Numbered from the stretch's first letter, positions 1-5,960 are shown. The stretch: DNA of 49,404 nucleotides from an uncultured Anaerococcus sp. (GCF_943908415.1 NZ_CALTSY010000012.1:1-49404); one strand, 5' to 3'. Program-made: numbers and translations. Notes: generated by a model not told the origin, from the sequence alone.

Positions 1-82
1 GATGAGAAAATAAGTCGAAGACTTATTATCGAATCCAGAGAACTAAGCGAAGAAGTCCAAGAGACTTCTGAGAGGACCCCCT

Positions 83-114
83 CTGAGAGAGCGAGCAAGG
101 CGAGCAAATCGAAG
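83..114 (+). repeat. 32-nt direct repeat, copy 1
   Basis: This begins CTGAGAGAGCGAGCAAGG and matches 275-306 at 30 of 32 positions. It is G/A rich and contains a repeated GCGAGCAA core. It resembles a repetitive extragenic element rather than coding DNA. Confidence 0.6.
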
Positions 115-274
115 TTTTACTACTATCATCTACCATCACAAATCAATACATATAAACTTCTAACCTAAATCCACTTCAATAAATCCAAAAATAATTTAAT
201 TTAAGCAAAACTTTCACTATAAAAATAATATATAAAAGCTCTATTATAAAATAAATTCTAACTTTCATCGATGG

Positions 275-306
275 CTGAGAGAGTGAGCAAAGCGAGCAAA
301 TCGAAG
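275..306 (+). repeat. 32-nt direct repeat, copy 2
   Basis: This is the second copy of the repeat at 83-114 (two substitutions), 192 bases downstream in the same orientation. A degenerate partial copy (GAGAGCGAG core) lies near 378-390. Confidence 0.6.
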
Positions 307-620
307 AATTTAAAAAATAACATCCATTTAAATTATAAAATATTCAACCTAAAAATAAAAGTAATTATTTACTTCTAAGAGAGCGAGTAATGATAATAAA
401 TCATAAACTCACCAAATCAAAGTCATACTCAGTATTAAAATTCCCAAAATAAATGACTATTCCAAAACCAACAATTCTAAATTACTCAGCCTAATCTATA
501 TTGCAAAAAAACACCAATATTTTCCGAAAAATCTCATAGACATCAATCCCCATTCGTGGTACACTTAATGACAAGTAACTAGACATTCAAAGTCTATTTA
601 TTCCAGGAAAGGAGATTCAT

Positions 621-1115
621 ATGGCAGGTAATATTATTGCAGTTCTACCAGAAGAAGTAAAAGGAACTGGGATTTGTTCTCGTGTATATAGCCAAACGGA
701 CAACTACCTCGACCACAAAACCCCTAGTCTCTACCTAGATACTATGTATAAGGAAAAGGGTAAAAACAAAAAGCTAGTCAATAGACAAATCATAAAGGAG
801 CTTCAAATAAGCAAAAACTTACCCTATCTTATAGACACTAGCCATGTATTTTTTGCATTTAAGTATAGAAAGGCGACTTATGACAAGCAATCAAGAGGCT
901 TTGTCAATGTTAGATATGTAAGAGAAATCCAAAACTCAGAAATCATCCTGATCACAGGCGAGTCTATAGCAACACTAGCTAGTCGAGAGACCCTTATAAC
1001 AAATCTTAACTATGCCAAGCTCTTATTATATAAGGAGATGAATAAGTCTTTCATAGAGTCAGACGCAAGTATCAGATATATGACAGCCCGTATCATAGAT
1101 GACTATAAATTATAA
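621..1115 (+). CDS. ComK-like competence transcription factor
   Basis: A 164-residue cytoplasmic protein that I assign to the ComK family (PF06338-type), known in Bacilli as the master activator of DNA-uptake genes. The start has an AAAGGAG site 8 bases upstream. Residues 6-12 (IAVLPEE) followed by ICSR at 18-21 match the N-terminus of Bacillus subtilis ComK as I remember it (IAVLPEE, KICSK). The IDTSHVFFAF stretch (71-80) aligns with the ComK VDPSNQIFLFP region, and GFVNVRYVREI (93-103) with its WISHVHVKEF segment. It is shorter than ComK (about 190), lacking most of the C-terminal tail that MecA binds. It is monocistronic. The family call rests on remembered motifs, so it is good but not certain; DNA binding and a competence role are inferred. 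Confidence 0.62.
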   Translation: MAGNIIAVLPEEVKGTGICSRVYSQTDNYLDHKTPSLYLDTMYKEKGKNKKLVNRQIIKELQISKNLPYLIDTSHVFFAFKYRKATYDKQSRGFVNVRYVREIQNSEIILITGESIATLASRETLITNLNYAKLLLYKEMNKSFIESDASIRYMTARIIDDYKL

Positions 1116-1143
1116 AAAATTAGATAATTAATATATTAAAGTG

Positions 1144-1171
1144 TTGACTAAAACTCAATCAGTGCTAAAAT
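1144..1171 (+). promoter_or_regulatory. Extended -10 promoter-like site
   Basis: TTGACT (1144-1149), a 16-base spacer and TAAAAT (1166-1171) preceded by TGC, giving an extended -10. The expected start near 1178 coincides with the first base of a long hairpin, and no gene follows for nearly 400 bases. Confidence 0.5.
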
Positions 1172-1177
1172 AATATA

Positions 1178-1250
1178 GAACTATTAGTTTTGGTCAATTA
1201 TTAAGTAATCATATGATTACTAATTATGAGTGCAAAACAAACTATAGTTC
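1178..1250 (+). ncRNA. Possible structured small RNA
   Basis: The arms GAACTAT (1178-1184) and ATAGTTC (1244-1250) pair. Within them AGTTTTG can pair with CAAAACA, and an 18-base perfect palindrome (AGTAATCATATGATTACT, 1204-1221) forms the tip. An extended -10 promoter ends just upstream. There is no clear T-tract terminator, so it may instead be a leader or a protein-binding palindrome. Confidence 0.25.
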
Positions 1251-1449
1251 ATAAAATATGATAGAAAATTTAGTTTAGATTTATATAATCAATAGTATTT
1301 TATCTATATTTATTAAATAAACTTATTCTATCATAAGATATCTATAGGACACAAAGCTTAAAAAATAGCCAGAATGGTCAATTTTGTAGAGAATACGTAT
1401 ATTTATTGCGATATATTTTTTAGAAATATTGTGAAATGTAATAAATGTG

Positions 1450-1478
1450 TTGCAAAAATGTAGTAAATAGTGTACTAT
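1450..1478 (+). promoter_or_regulatory. Probable promoter of the secreted coiled-coil protein
   Basis: TTGCAA (1450-1455), a 17-base spacer and TACTAT (1473-1478) give a vegetative-type promoter with an approximately 80-base leader. The leader ends in an AAGGAG ribosome site before the start at 1563. Confidence 0.45.
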
Positions 1479-1562
1479 AGATAATGTAAAGTGAGTACTA
1501 TTTAAAAAACGAATAGTAAATTAAAAAAGAAGATGGTTTGAAAAAACTAAGGAGAAAAATTA

Positions 1563-3005
1563 ATGAAAAGAAATAGAATCGCTGCTGGTGCATTAGCATT
1601 AGCAATGGGATTAGGCGCAGTAGCACCATCATTCGCTGCTGAAGCACCAAAAGCAGAAGCAAAAAAAGAATTAAAATCAACAGAATTATTCCAAGAACAA
1701 TATAAATCATTACTTGAAAGAACAAACAAAGAAAGAAATGATTATATGGCAGCTAAATCAGCTTACGATACAGCTGACAGTGAATTAAAAGCAGCTAAAG
1801 ATAAATTAGCTAAAGAATATGCAGCTTACGAAGAAATCATCAATCCAATTGGTGAAAGAATCAACGCTTATAAAAATGCTGTAGCTAGAGCTGAAGAAGA
1901 ATTGAATCTTCACTCAGAATTTGTTGTAGAACAATCTTATACTGAAGAAAAAATAACATACATTGTTAAAGATGGCGTAGATTCATTAGGAAATCCAATC
2001 TATCGTACAAAAACTGAAACAGTAAAAGTATATAAACCACTTCCAACAACAGCTGCTAAAGAAGGACACGAAGCAGAATTTGAAGTAGCTAAAGAAAGAC
2101 TTGAAAATGCTCAAAGAGATTTAGAAGATATTAAGTCAAAAGTTGCTAGCGCATCAGAACAATTACAAAGAGTAAAAGCTGCTGAAGGAGCTAGAGACGT
2201 AGCTCAAACAAACTTCAACAAAGCTGAAGAAGCATTAGCTAAACACCTAGTAAACGGACAACCAATTTGGGAAAAATCACTTGCAGAAGTTAAAGCTGCA
2301 TCTGAAGGTTACAATGTAACAGTTCAAGCTACAGAAAAAGGTGTTGTTGTAGTTGATAAAAACGAAGATACAGACAACAAAGGCGTTTCAGAAGCTGAAT
2401 TAGCTAAACTTAGAAAATCAGTTGAAAACGCAAAAGTAAGAAAAGAAGCTGTTAAAATCGTAAAATCAACAGCTAAAAACATCTCAGCTAAAAACGCTGA
2501 ATACCTTGACAAATTAGTTGCTGACGCAGAAAAACTAATCGAAAAAGGTGAAGCAGTTCTTAAAGCTAACGAAAAGAAAGCAGCTTTCTCAGTATTCTCA
2601 ACAGCTTACGCTTCTGAAGAAGAAGAAGAAGTAACTGATGAAGACGTTAGAGCTCTTACAGAAGAATTAGACGCTAAGACTAAAGAGATGGAAGAAGCTA
2701 TCAAAAAAGTAGACGAAGCTGAAGGTGAAGCTGACGAAGAAGAAAAACCAGCTGACAAAGAAGAAGAAAAAACTCCAGCTAAAGAAGAAGAAAAACCAGC
2801 TGACAAAGAAGAAGAAAAAACTCCAGCTAAAGAAGAAGAAAAACCAGCTGTAAAAGAAGATACAACAGCTAAATCAGCAGTAAAATCTTCTGCTAACAGA
2901 ACAGCTGGACGCAACGCTAAAACTGGTATTGCTGGTGTAGCTGGTGTTGCAGGTGTATTAGCAGCAGCTTCAGTTGCTTACGCAGCAAGCAAAAAAAATA
3001 ACTAA
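1563..3005 (+). CDS. Secreted coiled-coil surface protein with C-terminal anchor-like region
   Basis: A 480-residue protein of unknown function. Residues 1-25 form a signal peptide (KRNR, hydrophobic core, SFA-AEA cleavage). Residues 35-350 are mostly charged, heptad-like helix rich in Ala, Glu and Lys. A hinge segment LTEELDAKTKEM (365-376) recurs in the protein encoded at 23219. The tail has two perfect 16-residue EEEKPADKEEEKTPAK repeats and part of a third. The C-terminus has NAKTG (451-455), a Gly/Ala/Val hydrophobic stretch and a KKNN tail. This has the layout of a sortase signal with a non-LPxTG motif, but it could be a plain membrane anchor. The very restricted codon choice (GCT, GAA, AAA) suggests high expression. 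The start is fixed by AAGGAG and the signal peptide. Confidence 0.75.
   Translation: MKRNRIAAGALALAMGLGAVAPSFAAEAPKAEAKKELKSTELFQEQYKSLLERTNKERNDYMAAKSAYDTADSELKAAKDKLAKEYAAYEEIINPIGERINAYKNAVARAEEELNLHSEFVVEQSYTEEKITYIVKDGVDSLGNPIYRTKTETVKVYKPLPTTAAKEGHEAEFEVAKERLENAQRDLEDIKSKVASASEQLQRVKAAEGARDVAQTNFNKAEEALAKHLVNGQPIWEKSLAEVKAASEGYNVTVQATEKGVVVVDKNEDTDNKGVSEAELAKLRKSVENAKVRKEAVKIVKSTAKNISAKNAEYLDKLVADAEKLIEKGEAVLKANEKKAAFSVFSTAYASEEEEEVTDEDVRALTEELDAKTKEMEEAIKKVDEAEGEADEEEKPADKEEEKTPAKEEEKPADKEEEKTPAKEEEKPAVKEDTTAKSAVKSSANRTAGRNAKTGIAGVAGVAGVLAAASVAYAASKKNN
2736..2831 (+). repeat. Two tandem 48-nt coding repeats
   Basis: Units at 2736-2783 and 2784-2831 are identical in sequence, with a partial third unit from 2832. 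Each encodes EEEKPADKEEEKTPAK in the acidic, wall-spanning-like tail of the surface protein. Copy number is likely to vary between strains. Confidence 0.85.
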
Positions 3006-3032
3006 TTAATAGTTATATTATAAAAAATATTA

Positions 3033-3131
3033 ATAGAGTCAAAAAGAGTGCACTCACTGGGCTCTATGAATAGATAAATACCGCGGTACTCACTTGAAAA
3101 GACTTCCACCATTAGGTGGGAGTCTTTTTTT
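3033..3131 (+). terminator. Structured 3' trailer ending in an intrinsic terminator
   Basis: The terminator pairs GACTTCCACC (3101-3110) with GGTGGGAGTC (3115-3124) around ATTA, flanked by AAAA and T7. Upstream lie an outer stem ATAGAG/CTCTAT (3033-3038 with 3062-3067) enclosing GAGTGCACTC, and a TACCGCGGTA palindrome (3079-3088). The terminator is clear; the role of the upstream structure is unknown. Confidence 0.8.
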
Positions 3132-3248
3132 GTGGGAAAATATAATTTTATTTTCTTATAGTCTATAAAGCTAATACAAATCATATAAGCTCATACTTAG
3201 GTAAATCCAAAAGTGCAAAGCTTATCTAGTACAATCATTAAAAACATC

Positions 3249-3281
3249 GGGAAAAATCTCTCCAATTTTCTATATACATAT
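3249..3281 (+). promoter_or_regulatory. Shared promoter-like motif, copy 1 (before the DUF1659 gene)
   Basis: GGGAAAAAT (3249-3257) is followed at a fixed distance by TTCTATATACATAT. The same two blocks with the same 19-base offset precede the micropeptide/YvrJ/lysin unit at 4604. About 24 of 33 positions match. It does not resemble a vegetative -35 box, so I propose it as the promoter of the sigma factor encoded between the two units. Confidence 0.4.
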
Positions 3282-3317
3282 GTAGGGCCACTACAAAAAC
3301 AAATTTTGGAGGAAAAT

Positions 3318-3503
3318 ATGAAATTACAAGTCAAATTTAAAGTAGAAAACCCAGATGGTAGCTTAAAGGATGTTACAAAAACTTTCTCAAAGATCAACGA
3401 ATCAGCAGGCGATGAAAATTTCAAGAACTTTGCTGTAGCCTATGCAAGCCTAATAGAGGCCAGCGACGTTGAAGTGTACCTAGTAACTGTAGAAGAACTT
3501 TAA
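3318..3503 (+). CDS. DUF1659-like small protein
   Basis: A 61-residue protein that pairs with the DUF2922 protein 12 bases downstream, a pairing I recall as common in Firmicutes. The start at 3318 has a strong GGAGG site; a longer reading from 3213 has no ribosome site and covers the promoter-like motif. The sequence opens MKLQVKFKVENPDGS and carries a KTFSKINESAG segment typical of these small alpha/beta proteins. No signal peptide, metal motif or catalytic residues are visible. Its function is unknown. It is likely co-transcribed with the next gene and possibly driven by the local sigma factor. The family assignment is by pattern and partnership, without a profile search. Confidence 0.65.
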   Translation: MKLQVKFKVENPDGSLKDVTKTFSKINESAGDENFKNFAVAYASLIEASDVEVYLVTVEEL

Positions 3504-3515
3504 GGAGATATATAG

Positions 3516-3737
3516 ATGGCTAATAGAAAATTACAATTATATTTTAAGGACGAAACAAATAATTCCAAAACACTTTCAGTAGACTATCCAAAACAAAGCT
3601 ACTCTCCAACAGAAGTAGGAGAGGCAATGGATACTATGATAGCAAGTAATGTATTAATCACAAAAAATGGACCAATAGCTAGTAAGGCTAAGGCTGAGAT
3701 AGCAACTGTAGAAAAAGAAGAAATTGAATTAGCATAA
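3516..3737 (+). CDS. DUF2922 family small protein
   Basis: A 73-residue cytoplasmic protein of the DUF2922 family, recognised by the pattern RKLQLYFKDE, then SVDYPKQ, then a helix EVGEAMDTMIASNVL and the closing KAEIATVEKEEIELA. Its function is unknown. The ribosome site AAGGAG overlaps the stop of the upstream gene, so the two are translationally close and form one operon. Four bases after its stop codon begins a 179-bp inverted-repeat element that fills the space up to the oppositely oriented sigma gene and probably ends transcription of both. The reliable pairing with DUF1659 suggests the two proteins act together. Confidence 0.75.
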   Translation: MANRKLQLYFKDETNNSKTLSVDYPKQSYSPTEVGEAMDTMIASNVLITKNGPIASKAKAEIATVEKEEIELA

Positions 3738-3741
3738 GTAA

Positions 3742-3920
3742 AAGGGGCTGTTGCAAAATAGATAAATCTTTCCAAAATCATTCGGGCACCCTCTAAGAAA
3801 GTGTCTCAGTGTGCCGACGGGCTAAATGCCTCCATGAGCCGGCGGGCTAAATCTCAAACTTTCTTAGAGGGCACCCCAATGATGGAACGATAAATATCTA
3901 TTGATTTGCAACAGCCCCTT
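3742..3920. mobile_element. 179-bp hairpin MITE, copy 1
   Basis: The ends are AAGGGGCTGTTGCAAA and its complement (TTTGCAACAGCCCCTT, with one offset base). Imperfect pairing continues for about 70 bases each side, including CACCCTCTAAGAAAGT against ACTTTCTTAGAGGG. The centre has two direct copies of a GCCG(A/G)CGGGCTAAAT unit. The copy at 37816-37994 has the same length with about four substitutions. CTGTTGCAAA resembles ends of IS6- or IS1182-type insertion sequences, so it may be mobilised in trans; no transposase is in the window. The A and T runs outside the arms let it act as a bidirectional terminator. Confidence 0.8.
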
Positions 3921-3925
3921 TTTTG

Positions 3926-4438
3926 CTATAATATATTATAAGTCTTTCTCAAATCCTTAAGTGCAAGACTAGTCTTGTTGGCTACAGTCTTATAGGAAAG
4001 GCCCATCTTTTTAGCTATATCATCTATACTCATATCATAAAAATACTTATAGATTATAATCTGTCTTTCGCCATCCTTTAATCTATTTATAGCTTCATAT
4101 AAGTTTTTATATTCTTCTTTTTCTAAAAACTCCATCTCAAAATCATAGTCATCCTCAAGTGTATCTACTATAGCTTCTCCATTACTATCCAGATCATCTA
4201 GTGAACCCATAGGTTCTAGCTTTGACTTATCTAGATAATAATACTTTAGCTTAAGCTTTAAGAAGTTTCCAAAACTCCCTTTACTTCCGTCATATTCACC
4301 TATAGCCTCTATGGCTAGCATGCGTGATTCATCAATTGTCTCATCATAGTCAAATCTAGAAAACTTCCTGGCATTTGCCTTTATTAGTGGCATATAAGCA
4401 TTTATAATTTGCTCTGAATTGTCCATATTTATCTTCAT
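3926..4438 (-). CDS. Small sigma-70 family RNA polymerase sigma factor
   Basis: A 170-residue sigma factor with only regions 2 and 4. Region 2 spans about residues 8-75 (YMPLIKANARKFSRFDYDE, then AIGEYDGSKGSFGNFLKLKL). An acidic linker covers 78-108. Region 4 covers about 112-166 with the helix-turn-helix MSIDDIAKKMGLSYKTVANK. Region 3 and any sensory domain are missing, as in ECF-like, UviA-like or YvrI-like factors. It is convergent with the DUF1659/DUF2922 unit and divergent from the micropeptide/YvrJ/lysin unit. In B. subtilis, yvrJ also sits next to sigma gene yvrI, which supports a functional link. The start has only a weak GAAAGG site; Met5 is an alternative. No anti-sigma gene is adjacent. 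Confidence 0.85.
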   Translation of the reverse strand: MKINMDNSEQIINAYMPLIKANARKFSRFDYDETIDESRMLAIEAIGEYDGSKGSFGNFLKLKLKYYYLDKSKLEPMGSLDDLDSNGEAIVDTLEDDYDFEMEFLEKEEYKNLYEAINRLKDGERQIIIYKYFYDMSIDDIAKKMGLSYKTVANKTSLALKDLRKTYNIL

Positions 4439-4451
4439 AATAAACCTTTCA

Positions 4452-4463
4452 AAGCGCGCGCTT
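4452..4463. promoter_or_regulatory. GC-only palindrome upstream of the sigma gene
   Basis: AAGCGCGCGCTT is a perfect 12-base palindrome 14 bases before the sigma start codon, in DNA that is otherwise nearly all A/T. It could be an operator or a leader hairpin controlling sigma expression. TGTCGACA, another palindrome, lies about 15 bases further out. Confidence 0.35.
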
Positions 4464-4603
4464 ATTTTTTATTTGTCGACAACTATATAATAAGACAAAT
4501 TTATTAAAAGGTTTAATCAGCTAAATCGGAAATGAATGGCCCCAATTTGCCTATAGTGGATATAGAAATGGCAAAATGCATACTAAAAGCCTTATGACCT
4601 AAA

Positions 4604-4636
4604 GGGAAAAATTGAGAAAAATTTCTATCTATATAT
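4604..4636 (+). promoter_or_regulatory. Shared promoter-like motif, copy 2 (before the micropeptide/YvrJ/lysin unit)
   Basis: GGGAAAAAT (4604-4612) and TTCTATCTATATAT (from 4623) repeat the arrangement at 3249 with identical spacing. If this is a promoter, transcription would begin near 4638, at the ribosome site of the micropeptide, giving a very short leader. Confidence 0.4.
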
Positions 4637-4650
4637 AGGAGGTGATGCAA

Positions 4651-4719
4651 ATGGCTGTCATATTAATATATTCAGAAAATGAAGACAATGATAAGGCTGA
4701 TACTGAAAAAGAAGACTAA
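4651..4719 (+). CDS. 22-residue micropeptide MAVILIYSENEDNDKADTEK(ED)
   Basis: A short open reading frame preceded by AGGAGGTGATG, an almost perfect complement to the 16S rRNA 3' end, seven bases before ATG. This is one of the strongest ribosome sites in the window, so translation is likely even though the product is only 22 residues. The N-terminus is hydrophobic (AVILIY) and the rest is acidic. I recognise no family. It leads the unit that continues with YvrJ and the lysin; it may be a peptide, a leader controlling downstream translation, or a small partner of the membrane peptide. Confidence 0.5.
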   Translation: MAVILIYSENEDNDKADTEKED

Positions 4720-4834
4720 ATCATAAAGAAAGGAGTGGCGCACCTATCTTAAGGAGTTTTGAAAGAAAAACTGACAAATAGTCTTTTCTACTAAGGCTTA
4801 TAAAAGTCTTTTTAGAAATTAGCCGAAAATTATA

Positions 4835-4966
4835 ATGGATATTACAAAATTAATCGCTGACCTAGGATTTCCAATAGTTATGTCCCTCATCATGATCTAT
4901 AGACTAGATACAAAGCTTGATGAGATATTAAGGGAAATCAGATATATGAAAAACAACATAGAATAA
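4835..4966 (+). CDS. YvrJ family small membrane peptide
   Basis: A 43-residue peptide starting MDITKLIADLGFPIVMSLIM, with one membrane segment (about residues 6-22) and a charged amphipathic C-terminal helix (LDTKLDEILREIRYMK). The GFPIV core followed by R/K-x-x-x-K-L-x-E-I fits the YvrJ family (PF12841-type). B. subtilis yvrJ lies beside the sigma-O genes yvrI/yvrHa. Small single-span peptides with a charged tail beside a lysin also recall BhlA/UviB holin-like proteins, so a role in membrane permeabilisation is possible but inferred. No clear ribosome site is visible; coupling to upstream translation is possible. The stop lies 9 bases before the lysin start. Confidence 0.7.
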   Translation: MDITKLIADLGFPIVMSLIMIYRLDTKLDEILREIRYMKNNIE

Positions 4967-4975
4967 GGAGCATAT

Positions 4976-5659
4976 ATGCCGTCAATTGAAAAAATGCTTG
5001 CTTATGCAAGAAGTAAGCACAGAAAAGTCCGTTATTCCATGGCCTATCCCCAGAGGTTAGGCCCTTACTATATGGATTGCTCATCCTTTGTTTACTATAG
5101 CTTAAGAGCTGGTGGATTTATATCCCAAAGCCATCCTATAGGTAATACAGAAAGTTTATATAGCTTAAAGGGGAGCGTCCTAGAAGAGATATATAATTAT
5201 GAAGATATAAGACCTGGAGACATATTTATAAGGGGAAGAGAGGGCTATTCTCAAGGAGCAGGAGGCCATACAGGGATCTTCCTAAGAAAGGGAGAGATAA
5301 TCCACTGCAACGCTTCTAATGACACTGTGAGTATAAATAACGAAACAAGCTATATAAGATATTTCCTAGCTTGTAAAAGAAGCGAGAGAGAAAGATACTT
5401 TAGACCTATTGTAAATAAAAACAATGCAAATAATCAAGCAAAAATAGCAAGGGTAAGAGCAGCAACTTATGTAAGAGTAAGGCCAGATAAGAACTCTAAG
5501 GCAGTAGCGAGCTATTATCCAGGACAAACTATAATCTATGATAGCACAGTAAGGACAAATGGATATTATTGGCTATCCTATATAGGACAGACTAGTGGTA
5601 AGAGAAGATATGTAGCCTATAAGGACTACAATGGAAATCAATGGATAGATCTAATCTAA
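4976..5659 (+). CDS. Phage-type peptidoglycan hydrolase (Amidase_5 + SH3)
   Basis: A 227-residue lysin that cuts cell-wall peptide bonds. Residues 1-135 match the Amidase_5 (PF05382) NlpC/P60-like domain, very close in pattern to the pneumococcal phage Dp-1 Pal lysin: MDCSSFVYYSLR with catalytic Cys35, then GDIFIRGREG and GAGGHTGIF with His98, then IIHCNA. Residues 157-225 form a bacterial SH3 wall-binding domain (VRVRPDKNSK, then YYWLSY). There is no signal peptide, as in phage endolysins, so release would need a holin, lysis or another route. The start has AAGGAG directly after yvrJ. There are no other phage genes nearby, so this is a domesticated or cassette-borne lysin. Confidence 0.85.
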   Translation: MPSIEKMLAYARSKHRKVRYSMAYPQRLGPYYMDCSSFVYYSLRAGGFISQSHPIGNTESLYSLKGSVLEEIYNYEDIRPGDIFIRGREGYSQGAGGHTGIFLRKGEIIHCNASNDTVSINNETSYIRYFLACKRSERERYFRPIVNKNNANNQAKIARVRAATYVRVRPDKNSKAVASYYPGQTIIYDSTVRTNGYYWLSYIGQTSGKRRYVAYKDYNGNQWIDLI

Positions 5660-5660
5660 T

Positions 5661-5686
5661 CCCATTTCGACCGGAGCGAAGCGAAG
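5661..5686 (+). repeat. 26-nt extragenic repeat, copy 1
   Basis: This runs from CCCATTTCGACCGGAGCG to GCGAAG, starting one base after the lysin stop codon. It is identical to 6132-6157. Confidence 0.8.
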
Positions 5687-5705
5687 AAACCTCATTTTAA
5701 AATAT

Positions 5706-5736
5706 AGAGACTGTTACACAATAGCAGTCTCTTTTC
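5706..5736 (+). terminator. Intrinsic terminator after the lysin gene
   Basis: GAGACTG and CAGTCTC pair around a TTACACAATAG-type loop and are followed by TTTT. This closes the micropeptide/YvrJ/lysin unit. Confidence 0.8.
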
Positions 5737-5857
5737 TTTGTGTAATTGAATTTATAGTATTAGTAATTTTTTGAAATTATTAATAAAAAAGAATTCGCGA
5801 AGCGAACTTCAACTACTCATTGCACCACGCAGTGGCGGAGGGGGTGAAAAAGGTATA

Positions 5858-5884
5858 GGGGGTTCGGGGGAAAGGGTATAGGGG
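5858..5884 (+). other. G-quadruplex motif
   Basis: Four G runs (GGGGG, GGGGG, GGG, GGGG) are separated by TTC, AAA and TATA, which meets the usual quadruplex rule. Another G run lies just upstream (near 5838-5844), and a C-rich complement CCCTATCCCCC follows near 5896, so a hairpin is an alternative fold. Confidence 0.6.
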
Positions 5885-5960
5885 TCTCCGTAATCCCTAT
5901 CCCCCGAGGCTAGTTTATTCAGGGAATAATTATATAGAAGTAAAATAAGAATTAAATAAA

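Larger units (their letters stand above)
1..620. other. Non-coding repeat-bearing region upstream of the comK-like gene
   Basis: I see no convincing gene here. The first 90 bases hold three short hairpins: AATAAGTC/GACTTATT around GAA at 9-27, GAAGTC/GACTTC at 52-68, and AGAGG/CCTCT near 71-84. A 32-base direct repeat lies at 83-114 and 275-306 with two mismatches, and a decayed trace lies near 376-402. From about 120 the sequence is very A/T rich and unstructured. A small inverted repeat TAGAC/GTCTA around 582-598 precedes the ribosome site of the following gene. The window starts inside this region, so an upstream gene end or element could be cut off. Confidence 0.6.
1116..1562. other. 447-nt intergenic region with two promoter-like sites and a large hairpin
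   Basis: This contains a promoter-like site at 1144-1171, a long imperfect hairpin at 1178-1250 and the probable promoter of the next gene at 1450-1478. The rest (1255-1445) is A/T-rich with no open reading frame or structure I can support. Confidence 0.6.

Noticed and set aside
1498..1729. Minus-strand reading frames over the start of the surface-protein gene
   Set aside because: They mirror the biased GCT/GAA/AAA codons of the real gene, have no ribosome sites and encode low-complexity hydrophobic sequence.
3061..3131. Possible T-box riboswitch because of TACCGCGGTA before a terminator
   Set aside because: The conserved AGGGTGG-type T-box core, stem I features and a downstream synthetase or amino-acid gene are all absent; the palindrome lies behind a gene, not before one.
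3737..3925. Target-site duplication around MITE copy 1
   Set aside because: The flanks AGTAA and TTTTG do not match, so only copy 2 (TTATT on both sides) offers a candidate, which could be chance in A/T-rich DNA.
4720..4834. Further tiny frames between the micropeptide and YvrJ genes
   Set aside because: AAGGAG-like sites occur, but the frames after them are 5-12 codons or too close to the site; nothing could be supported.
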